From positions 1 through 12,783 of the forward strand of contig JAGVOC010000186.1 of the NCBI GenBank assembly GCA_020052975.1: 12,783 bases of DNA. The letters run 5' to 3'. Under the pieces are notes generated by a model that searched no databases, was not told where the DNA came from, and worked only from the letters and a program-made list of their open reading frames with translations. Positions within the stretch are counted from its first letter, which is position 1, and every line of letters begins with the position of its first letter. The translations under genes were made by a program, and so were the position numbers. Source of the DNA: Desulfobacterales bacterium. GTDB taxonomy: Bacteria > Desulfobacterota > Desulfobacteria > Desulfobacterales > RPRI01. Below are positions 1 to 7,329 of the stretch, one piece after another.

Positions 1-2
1 AC

Positions 3-44
3 GAGGAAGTCGTCAGAAAGTATATCGACGAGCAAAGTAAATAG
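3..44 (+). CDS. tnpA: C-terminal fragment of IS200-like (Y1 tyrosine) transposase TnpA
   Basis: Only the last 13 codons are in the window, reading EEVVRKYIDEQSK and then TAG. A final amphipathic helix ending in a 'Y-I-x-x-Q' pattern is typical of the C-terminus of IS200-type Y1 HUH transposases and their REP-associated relatives. The catalytic HUH motif and tyrosine would lie outside the window, so the call rests on this short tail plus the terminal hairpin 24 bases downstream. This family cuts and rejoins single-stranded DNA at hairpin-guided sites. The fragment alone would be weak evidence; the hairpin makes it convincing. Confidence 0.5.
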   Translation, partial: EEVVRKYIDEQSK

Positions 45-68
45 CCAGAGTATGCAGAAGGTTTGAAA

Positions 69-88
69 CCCCGGGCTTTAGCCCGGGG
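69..88. repeat. Perfect GC-rich palindrome, IS200-type terminal hairpin
   Basis: CCCCGGGC and GCCCGGGG face each other across a TTTA loop, giving an 8-bp perfect stem. Hairpins of this form are recognised by Y1 transposases at the ends of IS200/IS605 elements and in REP sequences. It also lies just downstream of the minus-strand recombinase stop, so it could act incidentally as a terminator, but it has no T-tract on that side. Confidence 0.75.
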
Positions 89-93
89 AGTAT

Positions 94-642
94 TCATTGC
101 ACCATGCCTTCGTATTTAGCTTGGCCTTTTTTGTTGAGCCTTAGTTCTCCTACTGGCTTGGAAGAGTAGCCGTAAACGTTTTCTCCGGCACTGTAACCGC
201 GCAGCTTCTGGCCCTCAAGGCCGCGTGCAGTCTTCTTGCGTAGATCGTCTAAATAGAGTTCGTTTATCATGCCGCGCATCTGGATGCCAAGCTTAGAGTT
301 TTCATCATCTGTGACTATGCCATCTGAGACAGAGATTAATTTGATCTGGAGGTAGTTGAATTTTAGAACAAGGGTGAGCATTTGGTGATTACTGCGGGAG
401 AGGCGAGAGAGGTCGTCAACTACCACGGCTTCAAATTCTTTGTTTTCCGCGGCCTTCTCTAGCGCCTGGAGACCTGGCCTGCTAACAAGAGAACCGGAGA
501 TAGCTTCATCGACATAGATGTATCGATCATCGGTAGAGATCTCGTGCTCTGCACAATATTTTTTACAGACTCTCACCTGATCATCAATGCTCTTTTCACT
601 TTGATTTTCAGAAGAATATCTGGCGTATATAGCTGCTTTCAT
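94..642 (-). pseudogene. Truncated large serine recombinase (resolvase/invertase domain only)
   Basis: The 182 residues are the N-terminal catalytic domain of a site-specific serine recombinase. The start MKAAIYARYSS gives the Y-A-R-x-S signature with the probable nucleophile Ser10 and Arg8. DDLSRLSR around residues 76-83 supplies the conserved active-site arginines. A helix with NELYLDDLRKKTARGLEGQ (127-145) is the usual link to the recombinase domain. Full-length large serine recombinases normally run to about 450-600 residues, with a zinc-ribbon and coiled-coil DNA-binding part, all missing here. The frame stops at TGA within a few bases of an IS200-type end, so interruption by that insertion is the likely cause. 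The gene's ATG overlaps the TGA of the small gene upstream (ATGA), which implies coupled translation. The rest of the gene may survive on the other side of the insertion sequence. The fragment alone could not be expected to recombine its sites. Confidence 0.85.
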
Positions 643-830
643 TTGGAGGCCCCGCCGGATAAGAAGACTTCAGGGTTCTGTTTAGCTATTTGAACATACT
701 CTGAGGCGATAATATCTGCGATCACATCCAATAAGCGTTGAATAGGGGGTGAATCCTGCCAGTTAAGCCTTAGATTTTCATGTTTTAGGCTGGTTTTCTT
801 TTTAATTTCGGCAGTGTTTAGGGTATTCAT
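639..830 (-). CDS. Small protein of unknown function, coupled to the recombinase
   Basis: The 63-residue protein begins MNTLNTAEIKKK. It has a basic N-terminus, a central NWQDSPPIQRLL stretch and a predicted long helix (LLDVIADIIASEYVQIAKQ, about 33-51), and ends GGASK. The ATG at 830 is preferred because AAGG lies five bases upstream. An in-frame TTG at 893 would add 21 residues but has no good ribosome-binding site. The stop overlaps the recombinase ATG as ATGA. Small open reading frames directly before serine recombinases in integrated elements often encode accessory or directionality factors. No motif proves that here, so this role is inference from position only. Transcription would come from the consensus promoter at 920-948. 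Confidence 0.6.
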   Translation of the reverse strand: MNTLNTAEIKKKTSLKHENLRLNWQDSPPIQRLLDVIADIIASEYVQIAKQNPEVFLSGGASK

Positions 831-911
831 AAAAACCTTGTCTTTATTACTGGTAGGGTATATATTAGCCAAATACGGTATAAAAATAATCAAAATCTCA
901 GAACTCTCAAT

Positions 912-943
912 ATGACTAAATTATACCTCAAAAGGTATATAAT
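912..943 (+). promoter_or_regulatory. Probable promoter of the XRE-methylase-NurA-HerA operon
   Basis: TATAAT at 938-943, overlapping TATATA at 936-941, is a good -10 element. ATGACT at 912-917 matches TTGACA at four of six positions, but its spacing is 18-20 bases, so the -35 is weak. Transcription would start about 950, shortly before the GGAGGG ribosome-binding site (959-964) of the regulator gene. The -10 overlaps the inverted repeat at 922-939, which suggests autoregulation. Confidence 0.5.
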
Positions 944-948
944 GTCAA
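920..948 (-). promoter_or_regulatory. Consensus sigma-70 promoter for the small ORF and recombinase
   Basis: On the minus strand TTGACA (948-943) is separated by exactly 17 bases from TATAAT (925-920). Both hexamers match the bacterial housekeeping consensus perfectly. The start of transcription would fall near 913, leaving a leader of about 80 bases before the ATG at 830. The spacer holds most of an inverted repeat that is a likely repressor site, so this strong promoter is probably held off by the divergently encoded XRE protein. Confidence 0.8.
922..939. promoter_or_regulatory. Inverted repeat, probable operator of the XRE regulator
   Basis: TATACCT and AGGTATA form perfect 7-bp arms around CAAA (TATACCTCAAAAGGTATA). 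The site lies in the spacer and -10 of the leftward promoter and touches the -10 region of the rightward one, so a dimer bound here would block both. A related odd-length palindrome, ATACGGTAT, lies at 873-881 and a further GGTATA at 857-862, possibly weaker additional sites. That the adjacent XRE protein binds here is inference from position and symmetry. Confidence 0.6.
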
Positions 949-967
949 GTGTATATTTGGAGGGAAA

Positions 968-1171
968 ATGGACGCCAAAAAGCTAGGGAAGAAGATTAAA
1001 CTGGCCAGAGTTGAGCTTGATTTAAACCAGAGCGAACTGGCTGAGAAGATTGGAGCGAAGCAAAAGAGCATCTCGCGGTATGAAAATGGACTTTCAATAC
1101 CTTCCATTGAGACACTCGTAAAACTTGCGAAGGTCCTTAAGAAGTCAACTGGGTATTTTATAGAGGAATAA
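968..1171 (+). CDS. XRE/Cro-CI family transcriptional regulator
   Basis: The 67-residue protein is essentially one helix-turn-helix domain. LGKKIKLARVELDLNQSELAEKIGAKQKSISRYENGLSIPSIETLVKLAKVL (6-57) follows the XRE pattern closely: 'NQSELAEKIG' is helix 2 to the turn, 'KQKSISRYENG' is the recognition helix, and the IPSIETL helix packs the dimer. There is no additional sensing domain. A strong GGAGGG (959-964) precedes the ATG. It is the first gene of the rightward operon and ends four bases before the methylase gene. It most likely represses both its own operon and the divergent recombinase genes through the inverted repeat at 922-939, much like controller proteins of restriction-modification systems, which delay or limit nuclease expression. 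That role is inferred. Confidence 0.9.
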   Translation: MDAKKLGKKIKLARVELDLNQSELAEKIGAKQKSISRYENGLSIPSIETLVKLAKVLKKSTGYFIEE

Positions 1172-1175
1172 CCGA

Positions 1176-4100
1176 ATGGATTATTTAGACATTGGTAGGA
1201 GACTTAAAGAGGCAGCAAAAACAGCAGCTGCAACCAAAAATAGCCCCGAGGCGAAGCTGAGGGAGTTGGTTGCTCCGATTTGGGATGAATATATTAAAGA
1301 GCGTCGACTAGATCTTCATTTCCATCCACGTGATGAACGAAGTTTCGCTAATGGTAGAGCAGACACTGTATTTAACCGCTTGATACTTGAATATAAGAAA
1401 CCCGGAGCGATTAAGTCAGATAATGCGAAGAATCGTCAGCTAATTGCGCAAGTAAAAGGATACATTGAGGATTTGGCGAAAGAAGAGAGGTGGAAAGAAG
1501 ACCGTCTTCTTGGCGTTGCTTTCGATGGGGACCACTTTCTGTTTATTAGACGAGTTGGGCGGTGGGTAGAAGAAGAACCCTTACCGGTTTCCCCAGAGAG
1601 TATCGAACGATTTTTCTTCACTCTTGAGAAACTTACCAGCAAGGCCGCTCTTGTTCCCGATAACCTTATCAGGGATTTTGCAGTAAGCGCAACCTCTCAG
1701 AATTATATTGCCTCAAGGGCAATTCAAGCATTTTATTTTGCACTTACAAAAAATGTAAATGAGCGAGTTAAAGTATTTTTTGAACAGTGGTCCACGCAAT
1801 TTGCAGAGGTTCACGGGGCTATTGAAGATAAGAAGTTTAACGCAGAAACTCTTTTTAAATCGTACGGGTTCAAAAAAGAAGATCAGAAGGATTTTAACTT
1901 TTTGGCCTTCTTTTTCGCTTTAGATACATACTATGCACTTTTGATGAAGTTATTATCCTATCAGGTTGTAGGGTTTTATGCTTTGAAAGAGGTCATTGGG
2001 CTGCCCTTGATTGAATGGGGATCTTTAGATTCGTCTGCATTGAAGGATAAAATTGCTGAGATGGAGGAGGGCGGTATTTTCCGTCAATTAGGTATCCGCA
2101 ATTTTCTTGAAGGCGATTTGTTGTCTTGGTATTTAAACGATTGGAATGAAACTATCGAGATGGCGATTCGAGATATGATAAAACGGTTGAATAACTATGA
2201 TCCTGAAACAATGGAAATATTGCCTGATGAAACCAGAGATATTCTAAAGAAACTCTATCAATTTCTAGTTCCTAAGGAAATACGACATGATTTAGGCGAA
2301 TATTATACTCCCGATTGGCTTGCAGAGCGTTGTTTGAATCAGGTTGGCTACGGCGTCAAAGAGAGCGATTTGTTGACTAAGCGCCTTCTTGATCCAGGAT
2401 GCGGTTCGGGTACATTTCTAATTTTAGCTATTAAACGGGCCAAAGAGAACGCGCGGATCAAAGGCATTGATCCTTCCGAAACACTTTCTCTAATTACGAG
2501 AAATATTGTTGGTTTTGATCTTAATCCTCTAGCAGTGATTTCTGCGCGGACAAATTATCTTCTTGCTGTGGCTGACTTGTTGAAATATAAAAAGAGCGAC
2601 ATAACAATCCCAGTCTATCTCTGTGATAGTATTAATCCTCCTAGCGTTAAGAAAAAGGAAGGGCTTTTTGATGAAGGAGGTTATTATCTTGTTTCTACAA
2701 GTGTTGGATCTTTTGCTTTTCCAAATATATTTGTTAAGAGAGGCGTAATCGCCAAAGTAATAAATTTATTAGAAGATAGCGTTAAAAAAAGTTTAGATCA
2801 AAACAAGTTTATAGAAAGAGCTATAAATGAGCTTAATATTTCTATGGACGATGCTAGCAAGAAACATTTGGAGACAACTTATGCCAGTTTGTTGCATCTT
2901 GAGCAAAAAGGCATTAATGGTATTTGGGCAAGAATAATAAAAAATGCGTTCGCGCCACTTTTTATGGGAGAATTTGACTTTGTCGTTGGGAATCCGCCTT
3001 GGGTTAATTGGAGCTCTTTGCCTAAAGAATACCGGAATAACACAATTCCTATATGGCAGAAATATGGACTTTTTGAACATAAAGGATTAGATGCTAGATT
3101 AGGTAAAGCATGCGATGATATTTCTATTTTAATGGTTTATGTTGCGATAGACAGATATTTAAGAAATAAGGCAAAGCTTTGTTTTGTCATAACGCAAACA
3201 GTATTTAAAACTGTAGGCGGCGGCGAAGGATTTAGGCGCTTTCAGCTAGGGCCAGAAGGGATCCCTTTTAATGTTATTCAAGTAGATGACATGGTAGATC
3301 TTCAGCCATTTGATGCCGCAACAAACAGAACTGCAGTATTTATTTGCCAAAAGGGAGAGCAGACTAAATATCCTGTTCACTATGCTCTTTGGAAAAAGAA
3401 AGAGAAAGGTTCTATCGATATTGATTATTCTTGGGGCGAGGTCCAAGAGAAAACACTTGTTAAATATCTTAAGGCGCAAAGTATTAATGCATCCCCACAA
3501 GGACCTTGGATTACAGCTAAGCCCAAGGGCCTCTTGGCTATACCGAAAGTAATTGGTAAGGCTGCTTATAAGGGCCGTATGGGGGCGCATACAGGGGGAG
3601 CGAATGGCCTATACTGGGTAGATGTGAATAAAGCGAAGAACCAAGGGGATGTAGAAATAAGTAATTTTTATGATATCGGAAAAATTAAGTATGCGCCTGT
3701 TACAAAAGTCGTTGAGAAGGATTTGGTATATCCATTATTAAGGGGTCGTGATACTCAGAAGTGGTTGGCGAAACCCAGCCTTTGGATTGTTCTTCCTCAG
3801 AATTTATCTGAACCAAACAAAGCTTATAGCGAAACAATTCTAAAAAAGGGCTTCCCTAAAACTTTTGAATATTTTGAATTATTCAAGAAAGAACTTCTAG
3901 AAAGAACGCATTATAAAGCGCATTTTGAAGCCCAAGGGGCACCTTATTATTCAATCTATAATGTCGGGGCATATACGCTTTCTCCTTACAAATTGGTTTG
4001 GAGATATATTGCTTCAGAAATGACTTGTGCAGTTGTTGGACAATATGATAGTGGCATTATAGGTCCTAAGAATGTTATACCGGACACGAAGCTTGTTTTG

Positions 4101-4424
4101 GTGTCTTTCGATAGTGAAGACGAAGCACATTATGCATGTTCGGTTTTAAATTCTTCTCCTGTTCGTTTCGTTGTTGATGGTTATGGTGTCTCAACTCAAC
4201 TTGCACCGCATATTCTTAACAATGTTTCAGTACCCCAGTATAATTCCGCTGACTCTACACATCGTGAATTAGCTAGCTGCTCAAAAGAATGCCATAAAAA
4301 AGTTTTAGCAGGAATTGAAATCGGTGATATTGAGGCTCAAATTGATGAACTTTCAGCTCAATTATGGGGTCTGACAAAGGAAGAGTTGGCAGATATCAAG
4401 GAAAGCTTAGAGGAAACATCATGA
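1176..4424 (+). CDS. N6-adenine DNA methyltransferase with N-terminal nuclease domain (type IIG / PglX-like)
   Basis: The 1082-residue protein has the layout of a type IIG restriction-modification enzyme. The N-terminal part has a plausible PD-(D/E)xK nuclease core: RAD at 61-63 and LEYKK at 71-75 give the D...ExK pair, with a following helix NRQLIAQVKGYI. A helical linker precedes the methylase. HDLGEYYTPDWLA (371-383) is the usual entry motif, DPGCGSGTF (406-414) is the S-adenosylmethionine-binding motif I, FDLNPLAV (447-454) follows, and NPPW (606-609) is the catalytic motif of N6-adenine methylases. The C-terminal part, with PLLRGRDTQKW and a later GPKNVIP and 'STQLAPHILNNVSVPQ' region, resembles TaqI_C/Eco57I-like target-recognition domains. 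An AGAGGA (1162-1167) lies eight bases before the ATG, and the stop overlaps the NurA start. It should methylate a specific site to mark self DNA. Whether the N-terminal nuclease is active, or cleavage is left to NurA and HerA, cannot be told from sequence. Confidence 0.88.
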   Translation: MDYLDIGRRLKEAAKTAAATKNSPEAKLRELVAPIWDEYIKERRLDLHFHPRDERSFANGRADTVFNRLILEYKKPGAIKSDNAKNRQLIAQVKGYIEDLAKEERWKEDRLLGVAFDGDHFLFIRRVGRWVEEEPLPVSPESIERFFFTLEKLTSKAALVPDNLIRDFAVSATSQNYIASRAIQAFYFALTKNVNERVKVFFEQWSTQFAEVHGAIEDKKFNAETLFKSYGFKKEDQKDFNFLAFFFALDTYYALLMKLLSYQVVGFYALKEVIGLPLIEWGSLDSSALKDKIAEMEEGGIFRQLGIRNFLEGDLLSWYLNDWNETIEMAIRDMIKRLNNYDPETMEILPDETRDILKKLYQFLVPKEIRHDLGEYYTPDWLAERCLNQVGYGVKESDLLTKRLLDPGCGSGTFLILAIKRAKENARIKGIDPSETLSLITRNIVGFDLNPLAVISARTNYLLAVADLLKYKKSDITIPVYLCDSINPPSVKKKEGLFDEGGYYLVSTSVGSFAFPNIFVKRGVIAKVINLLEDSVKKSLDQNKFIERAINELNISMDDASKKHLETTYASLLHLEQKGINGIWARIIKNAFAPLFMGEFDFVVGNPPWVNWSSLPKEYRNNTIPIWQKYGLFEHKGLDARLGKACDDISILMVYVAIDRYLRNKAKLCFVITQTVFKTVGGGEGFRRFQLGPEGIPFNVIQVDDMVDLQPFDAATNRTAVFICQKGEQTKYPVHYALWKKKEKGSIDIDYSWGEVQEKTLVKYLKAQSINASPQGPWITAKPKGLLAIPKVIGKAAYKGRMGAHTGGANGLYWVDVNKAKNQGDVEISNFYDIGKIKYAPVTKVVEKDLVYPLLRGRDTQKWLAKPSLWIVLPQNLSEPNKAYSETILKKGFPKTFEYFELFKKELLERTHYKAHFEAQGAPYYSIYNVGAYTLSPYKLVWRYIASEMTCAVVGQYDSGIIGPKNVIPDTKLVLVSFDSEDEAHYACSVLNSSPVRFVVDGYGVSTQLAPHILNNVSVPQYNSADSTHRELASCSKECHKKVLAGIEIGDIEAQIDELSAQLWGLTKEELADIKESLEETS

Positions 4425-5560
4425 GAGAATTTACTAAAACTCTAGAGAAAATTATTTCAGCAGCTACGGGCCATATCGAACTTTTACCTGCTTCTGGTGG
4501 AGCACTTGAGGAGATGACATTCATTGATGAGACAGAACGAGAGGACACTCGATTTCAGGCTGAGCATTTGAGCGTAGATTCTTTTTTAGAAAAACCTGCG
4601 CCAAATTGGACTTATCGAAAATTGCAGCCTGTAGGTCGCAGCGTCAATCATCTTTTTCGCTATTTTCTAGATGGTTCTTTTCGGCATTATTTTTTAGCAA
4701 CGGGCATTGAAAACGACCGCGCCACTCCTATATTTCTAGCGCAAACATCGATTGCGATTTTGGAAAGGAATGATGCAGGGAAATTAAGGCGAGTAATGCA
4801 TGAGCATAAGTGGGTGATGCTTATCTCAAAGTCAAGAATTTCCGAGTCCGCATGGAATGGCATTGCAGATGAGGCAAAGAAGGCAGAAATAAAGCTCGAA
4901 CTTTATGATTTAAATGAAGCAGATCCTTACTCGGGCGAGAGCGTTGAGGGGCAGGATCTTAGGGAGAAGGGGCGCGGTAAAACTCGTTATTTAATGAGCA
5001 AGGCAGAATTTGCAATCGTAAGTAAATTTCGTTCTCAATTTCCTCAAGGATGGCTTATTAAAGATGGATTGTTATCTCTCGGTAGTTATGGGGCTGGTAT
5101 GTCTATTCCTAACGTTATCGCGGTAGCAAAATCTTTTACCACAACTCAGAAATTTATAGTTCGAGATGGTAATAAGAGGACACAGGAGAATATTGCTAAC
5201 TTGATTTCTAATTTGCCTCACTATGCTCGGACACCTGTTTATGAAGGATATGGTGGTAATACAGGTTTTTGGTATTTACGGCTCCGAGAATCAAAACAGT
5301 TACAGTTTCCTCTTTTTGGGGTCATCAAAATTGAGATTCCGAATATTCCAGAACAGCCGATTACATCTGAGCTTATTGATACTTTATCTAGTGCTTTGTT
5401 GGCTGAACAATCTGTGACCCCATATGGGTCCGATGACAGATGGCACACACATCTCTACCCGATTTATCAAGCAGAACACTCTGCAAAACAATTATTTTAT
5501 TCCACTGAGATAATTCAAGAATGTATAAATAACGCTCTTAGGAGGGCAAAACATGGATAA
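4421..5560 (+). CDS. nurA: NurA-domain nuclease, partner of HerA
   Basis: This 379-residue protein starts at ATG 4421, which forms ATGA with the methylase stop and has AGAGGA (4409-4414) six bases upstream. An alternative start 57 bases earlier would only extend it into the methylase frame. YFLDGSFRHYF (81-91) carries the Asp-Gly-Ser signature of NurA with Asp84 as the metal ligand. WLIKDGLLSLGSYG (211-224) gives the second conserved Asp215, and the closing segment WHTHLYPIYQAE resembles the NurA C-terminal motif. NurA is a 5'-3' exonuclease and endonuclease of RNase H-like fold that forms a ring-capped complex with HerA. The next gene encodes a HerA-type ATPase and overlaps this one by eight bases, which supports the pairing. 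In a methylase operon its likely substrate is unmodified foreign DNA rather than break ends. That last point is inference. Confidence 0.82.
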   Translation: MREFTKTLEKIISAATGHIELLPASGGALEEMTFIDETEREDTRFQAEHLSVDSFLEKPAPNWTYRKLQPVGRSVNHLFRYFLDGSFRHYFLATGIENDRATPIFLAQTSIAILERNDAGKLRRVMHEHKWVMLISKSRISESAWNGIADEAKKAEIKLELYDLNEADPYSGESVEGQDLREKGRGKTRYLMSKAEFAIVSKFRSQFPQGWLIKDGLLSLGSYGAGMSIPNVIAVAKSFTTTQKFIVRDGNKRTQENIANLISNLPHYARTPVYEGYGGNTGFWYLRLRESKQLQFPLFGVIKIEIPNIPEQPITSELIDTLSSALLAEQSVTPYGSDDRWHTHLYPIYQAEHSAKQLFYSTEIIQECINNALRRAKHG

Positions 5561-7208
5561 AGACAATCTAATAATTGGCAGGAGTTCAGCGACAGATAGA
5601 GATCCAAATACTTCGGATAAGTTTAACTTTTGGGTCACCGGAGATGTTATTGTTAATCCATTCGATATTGTTGAATCAGAACATGTCAAAAACAGCAAGA
5701 CTTATGGATTGGTAGCAAATCTAGAACATCGAACAGATGCTGCAAGTCATCTCGCTAATTTCGTCTCAAATAATTTCGGTTCAGTCCTTGAAGAACCGAA
5801 TACTCCTCGAGTTGGTGCTACGCTTGCCAAAGTAAATGTCATGATGAATGATGGAGGAGGTAAAAATACAGACGGCTCACCGAAAGATGGCATTTATATG
5901 CCTATTGAAAATGAAAAAAATATTAGATTTGCAGAGGAATCCGGTATCCATGCAGCGCTTGGGATTGATACGATGAGCAAGGATAATCGAATTCCGGCCG
6001 GTTTGATCAAGATGACTAACGGTGTTGAAGCAGTTGTATATTTAGACAAAAGCTACGTGATTGGTCCCGAATCTGCTCATATAAATATTTCAGGCATAAG
6101 TGGCTTGGCGACAAAAACTAGCTACGCCATGTTTCTATTACAATCAATAATTCAAAAGATGGATTCGAAGGATGTGGCTGTCATTATTATGAATGTAAAA
6201 CACGGTGATCTTTTGCAAATAGACGAGCCTCCACGACAAATGAAGGATGATCAAAAAAGTCTGTGGTTACGGTTAGGACTTGAGCCAAAACCATTTCAAA
6301 ACGTCCATTATTTTTTACCGAGAGCGAAAAATGGAGAGGCAAATAGTTTTATAAGACCTAGACAACACAAAATATACGGCTATGAATTAAATGATTGTGC
6401 TGAAAAGTTAGATTTATTATTTTCAGCCATTCCGGATCCAACAGAAACAATCGATTCTCTGGTTGGCGAGATAATGAATGGTCTTGTAAATAAAACTGCA
6501 AAATCAAACTTTGCAAAGGTTCAGGATTGGCAAAGTTTGTTGGATGGCGCTCCTTTAGCTGAGAATGGAAAATCTCAGGTTGTTGGAGATGTTAAAGCTA
6601 GCTCAGTTGGTAAGTTTCGTAGGCATTTACGACGAATGGTAATGTCTAGAACAACAGGTATTTTTACAAATAGGCGATCAAGAAATGAAAGTCATTTAGC
6701 GGAGGAGGTCAGAGGAATCGAAGGTGGGCATACTTATGTTTTTGATATTGCGAAACTGCAGGATCATGAGCAAGCCTTTGTTTTTGGTGATGTTATTAGA
6801 ACCATATATGAAATGTTTGCAGAATCAGACGAGACCTTAAATCTTCCCAAAAAGGTACTAATTTTCGTTGATGAGCTTAATAAATATGCTCCGGCAGGTA
6901 GCAAAGAGTCTCCGCTGATTGAGCAAATCCTTGATATTTCTGAAAGAGGAAGGTCTTTGGGGGTTATTTTAGTGTCCGCCCAGCAGTTTATGAGTGCTGT
7001 CCATCCAAGGGTTACAGGAAATTCAGCGACAAAAATATTAGGTCGCAGCACCTCAAGCGAGATTATGCAACCCGACTATAGATTTTTAGATCAGGACCTT
7101 AAATTATCTACAACGCGACTTAATAAAGGGGAGTTGCTTGTTCAGCACGCTATCTTTCGCCAACCGGTGAAAGTTATTTTCCCAAAACCAGCGTACCGGC
7201 AAGACTAG
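5553..7208 (+). CDS. herA: HerA-family hexameric DNA translocase ATPase
   Basis: The 551-residue protein has an N-terminal beta-rich region (about 25-100: FWVTGDVIVNPFDIV...GLVANLEH...RVGATLAKVNVM) that fits the HAS-barrel, followed by an FtsK/HerA-like ATPase. GISGLATKTS (181-190) occupies the Walker A position. VLIFVDE (435-441) is Walker B. SERGRSLGV (463-471) is the typical HerA arginine-finger segment, and VSAQQ (474-478) fits the sensor strand. The nucleotide loop is odd: it has no Gly before the Lys and is one residue longer than GxxGxGK[ST]. The ATG at 5553 has a strong GGAGGG six bases upstream and overlaps the NurA stop. HerA would form a hexameric ring that pumps duplex DNA into the NurA nuclease. 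The TAG at 7206-7208 ends the tightly packed part of the operon. Confidence 0.85.
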   Translation: MDKDNLIIGRSSATDRDPNTSDKFNFWVTGDVIVNPFDIVESEHVKNSKTYGLVANLEHRTDAASHLANFVSNNFGSVLEEPNTPRVGATLAKVNVMMNDGGGKNTDGSPKDGIYMPIENEKNIRFAEESGIHAALGIDTMSKDNRIPAGLIKMTNGVEAVVYLDKSYVIGPESAHINISGISGLATKTSYAMFLLQSIIQKMDSKDVAVIIMNVKHGDLLQIDEPPRQMKDDQKSLWLRLGLEPKPFQNVHYFLPRAKNGEANSFIRPRQHKIYGYELNDCAEKLDLLFSAIPDPTETIDSLVGEIMNGLVNKTAKSNFAKVQDWQSLLDGAPLAENGKSQVVGDVKASSVGKFRRHLRRMVMSRTTGIFTNRRSRNESHLAEEVRGIEGGHTYVFDIAKLQDHEQAFVFGDVIRTIYEMFAESDETLNLPKKVLIFVDELNKYAPAGSKESPLIEQILDISERGRSLGVILVSAQQFMSAVHPRVTGNSATKILGRSTSSEIMQPDYRFLDQDLKLSTTRLNKGELLVQHAIFRQPVKVIFPKPAYRQD

Positions 7209-7239
7209 GCAATAATATATACAGTGTCGGGTTCGGGTT

Positions 7240-7274
7240 ATTTGACATCTAGTTCAGATTAAGATTTGTCAAAT
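7240..7274. repeat. Inverted repeat in the HerA to nucleotidase gap
   Basis: ATTTGACA (7240-7247) and TGTCAAAT (7267-7274) are perfect 8-bp arms separated by 19 bases. No run of T follows, so it is a poor terminator. It could be a binding site, an mRNA hairpin separating two parts of the operon, or chance in AT-rich DNA. It lies in the only sizeable gap (7209-7329) between the first four and next two genes. I see no convincing promoter there. Confidence 0.35.
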
Positions 7275-7329
7275 TAAACAAGGTGGAGCTTAGGATAAAA
7301 AAACAAGCTTGGGGATCGTTTTAATATTT

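Larger units (their letters stand above)
1..98 (+). mobile_element. Right end of an IS200/IS605-family insertion sequence
   Basis: The segment has the last codons of a TnpA-like reading frame, a 24-base spacer and then a perfect 8-bp stem hairpin, followed by AGTATTCA. A palindromic terminal hairpin just after the tnpA stop is the standard right-end layout of single-strand-transposing IS200/IS605 elements, which have no terminal inverted repeats. The exact boundary cannot be fixed without the empty site. It is placed near 96-98 because the adjoining recombinase frame runs into a stop there. The rest of the element lies left of the window. Confidence 0.65.

Noticed and set aside
831..893. Extended start (TTG 893) for the small gene before the recombinase
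   Set aside because: The extension MIIFIPYLANIYPTSNKDK has no good ribosome-binding site, whereas ATG 830 has AAGG five bases upstream.
3246..3590. Open frames on the opposite strand or in a second frame within the methylase gene
   Set aside because: They lack ribosome-binding sites and recognisable domains and lie wholly inside a well-supported gene.
4364..4420. Upstream start for the NurA gene giving a 19-residue extension
   Set aside because: It would overlap the methylase frame by about 60 bases. ATG 4421 has AGAGGA at the right distance and a standard ATGA coupling.
7309..7329. TTG start adding seven residues to the 5'-nucleotidase
   Set aside because: The family N-terminus is matched from MSYKIEKK at 7330. 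Confidence is only moderate because neither start has a strong ribosome-binding site.
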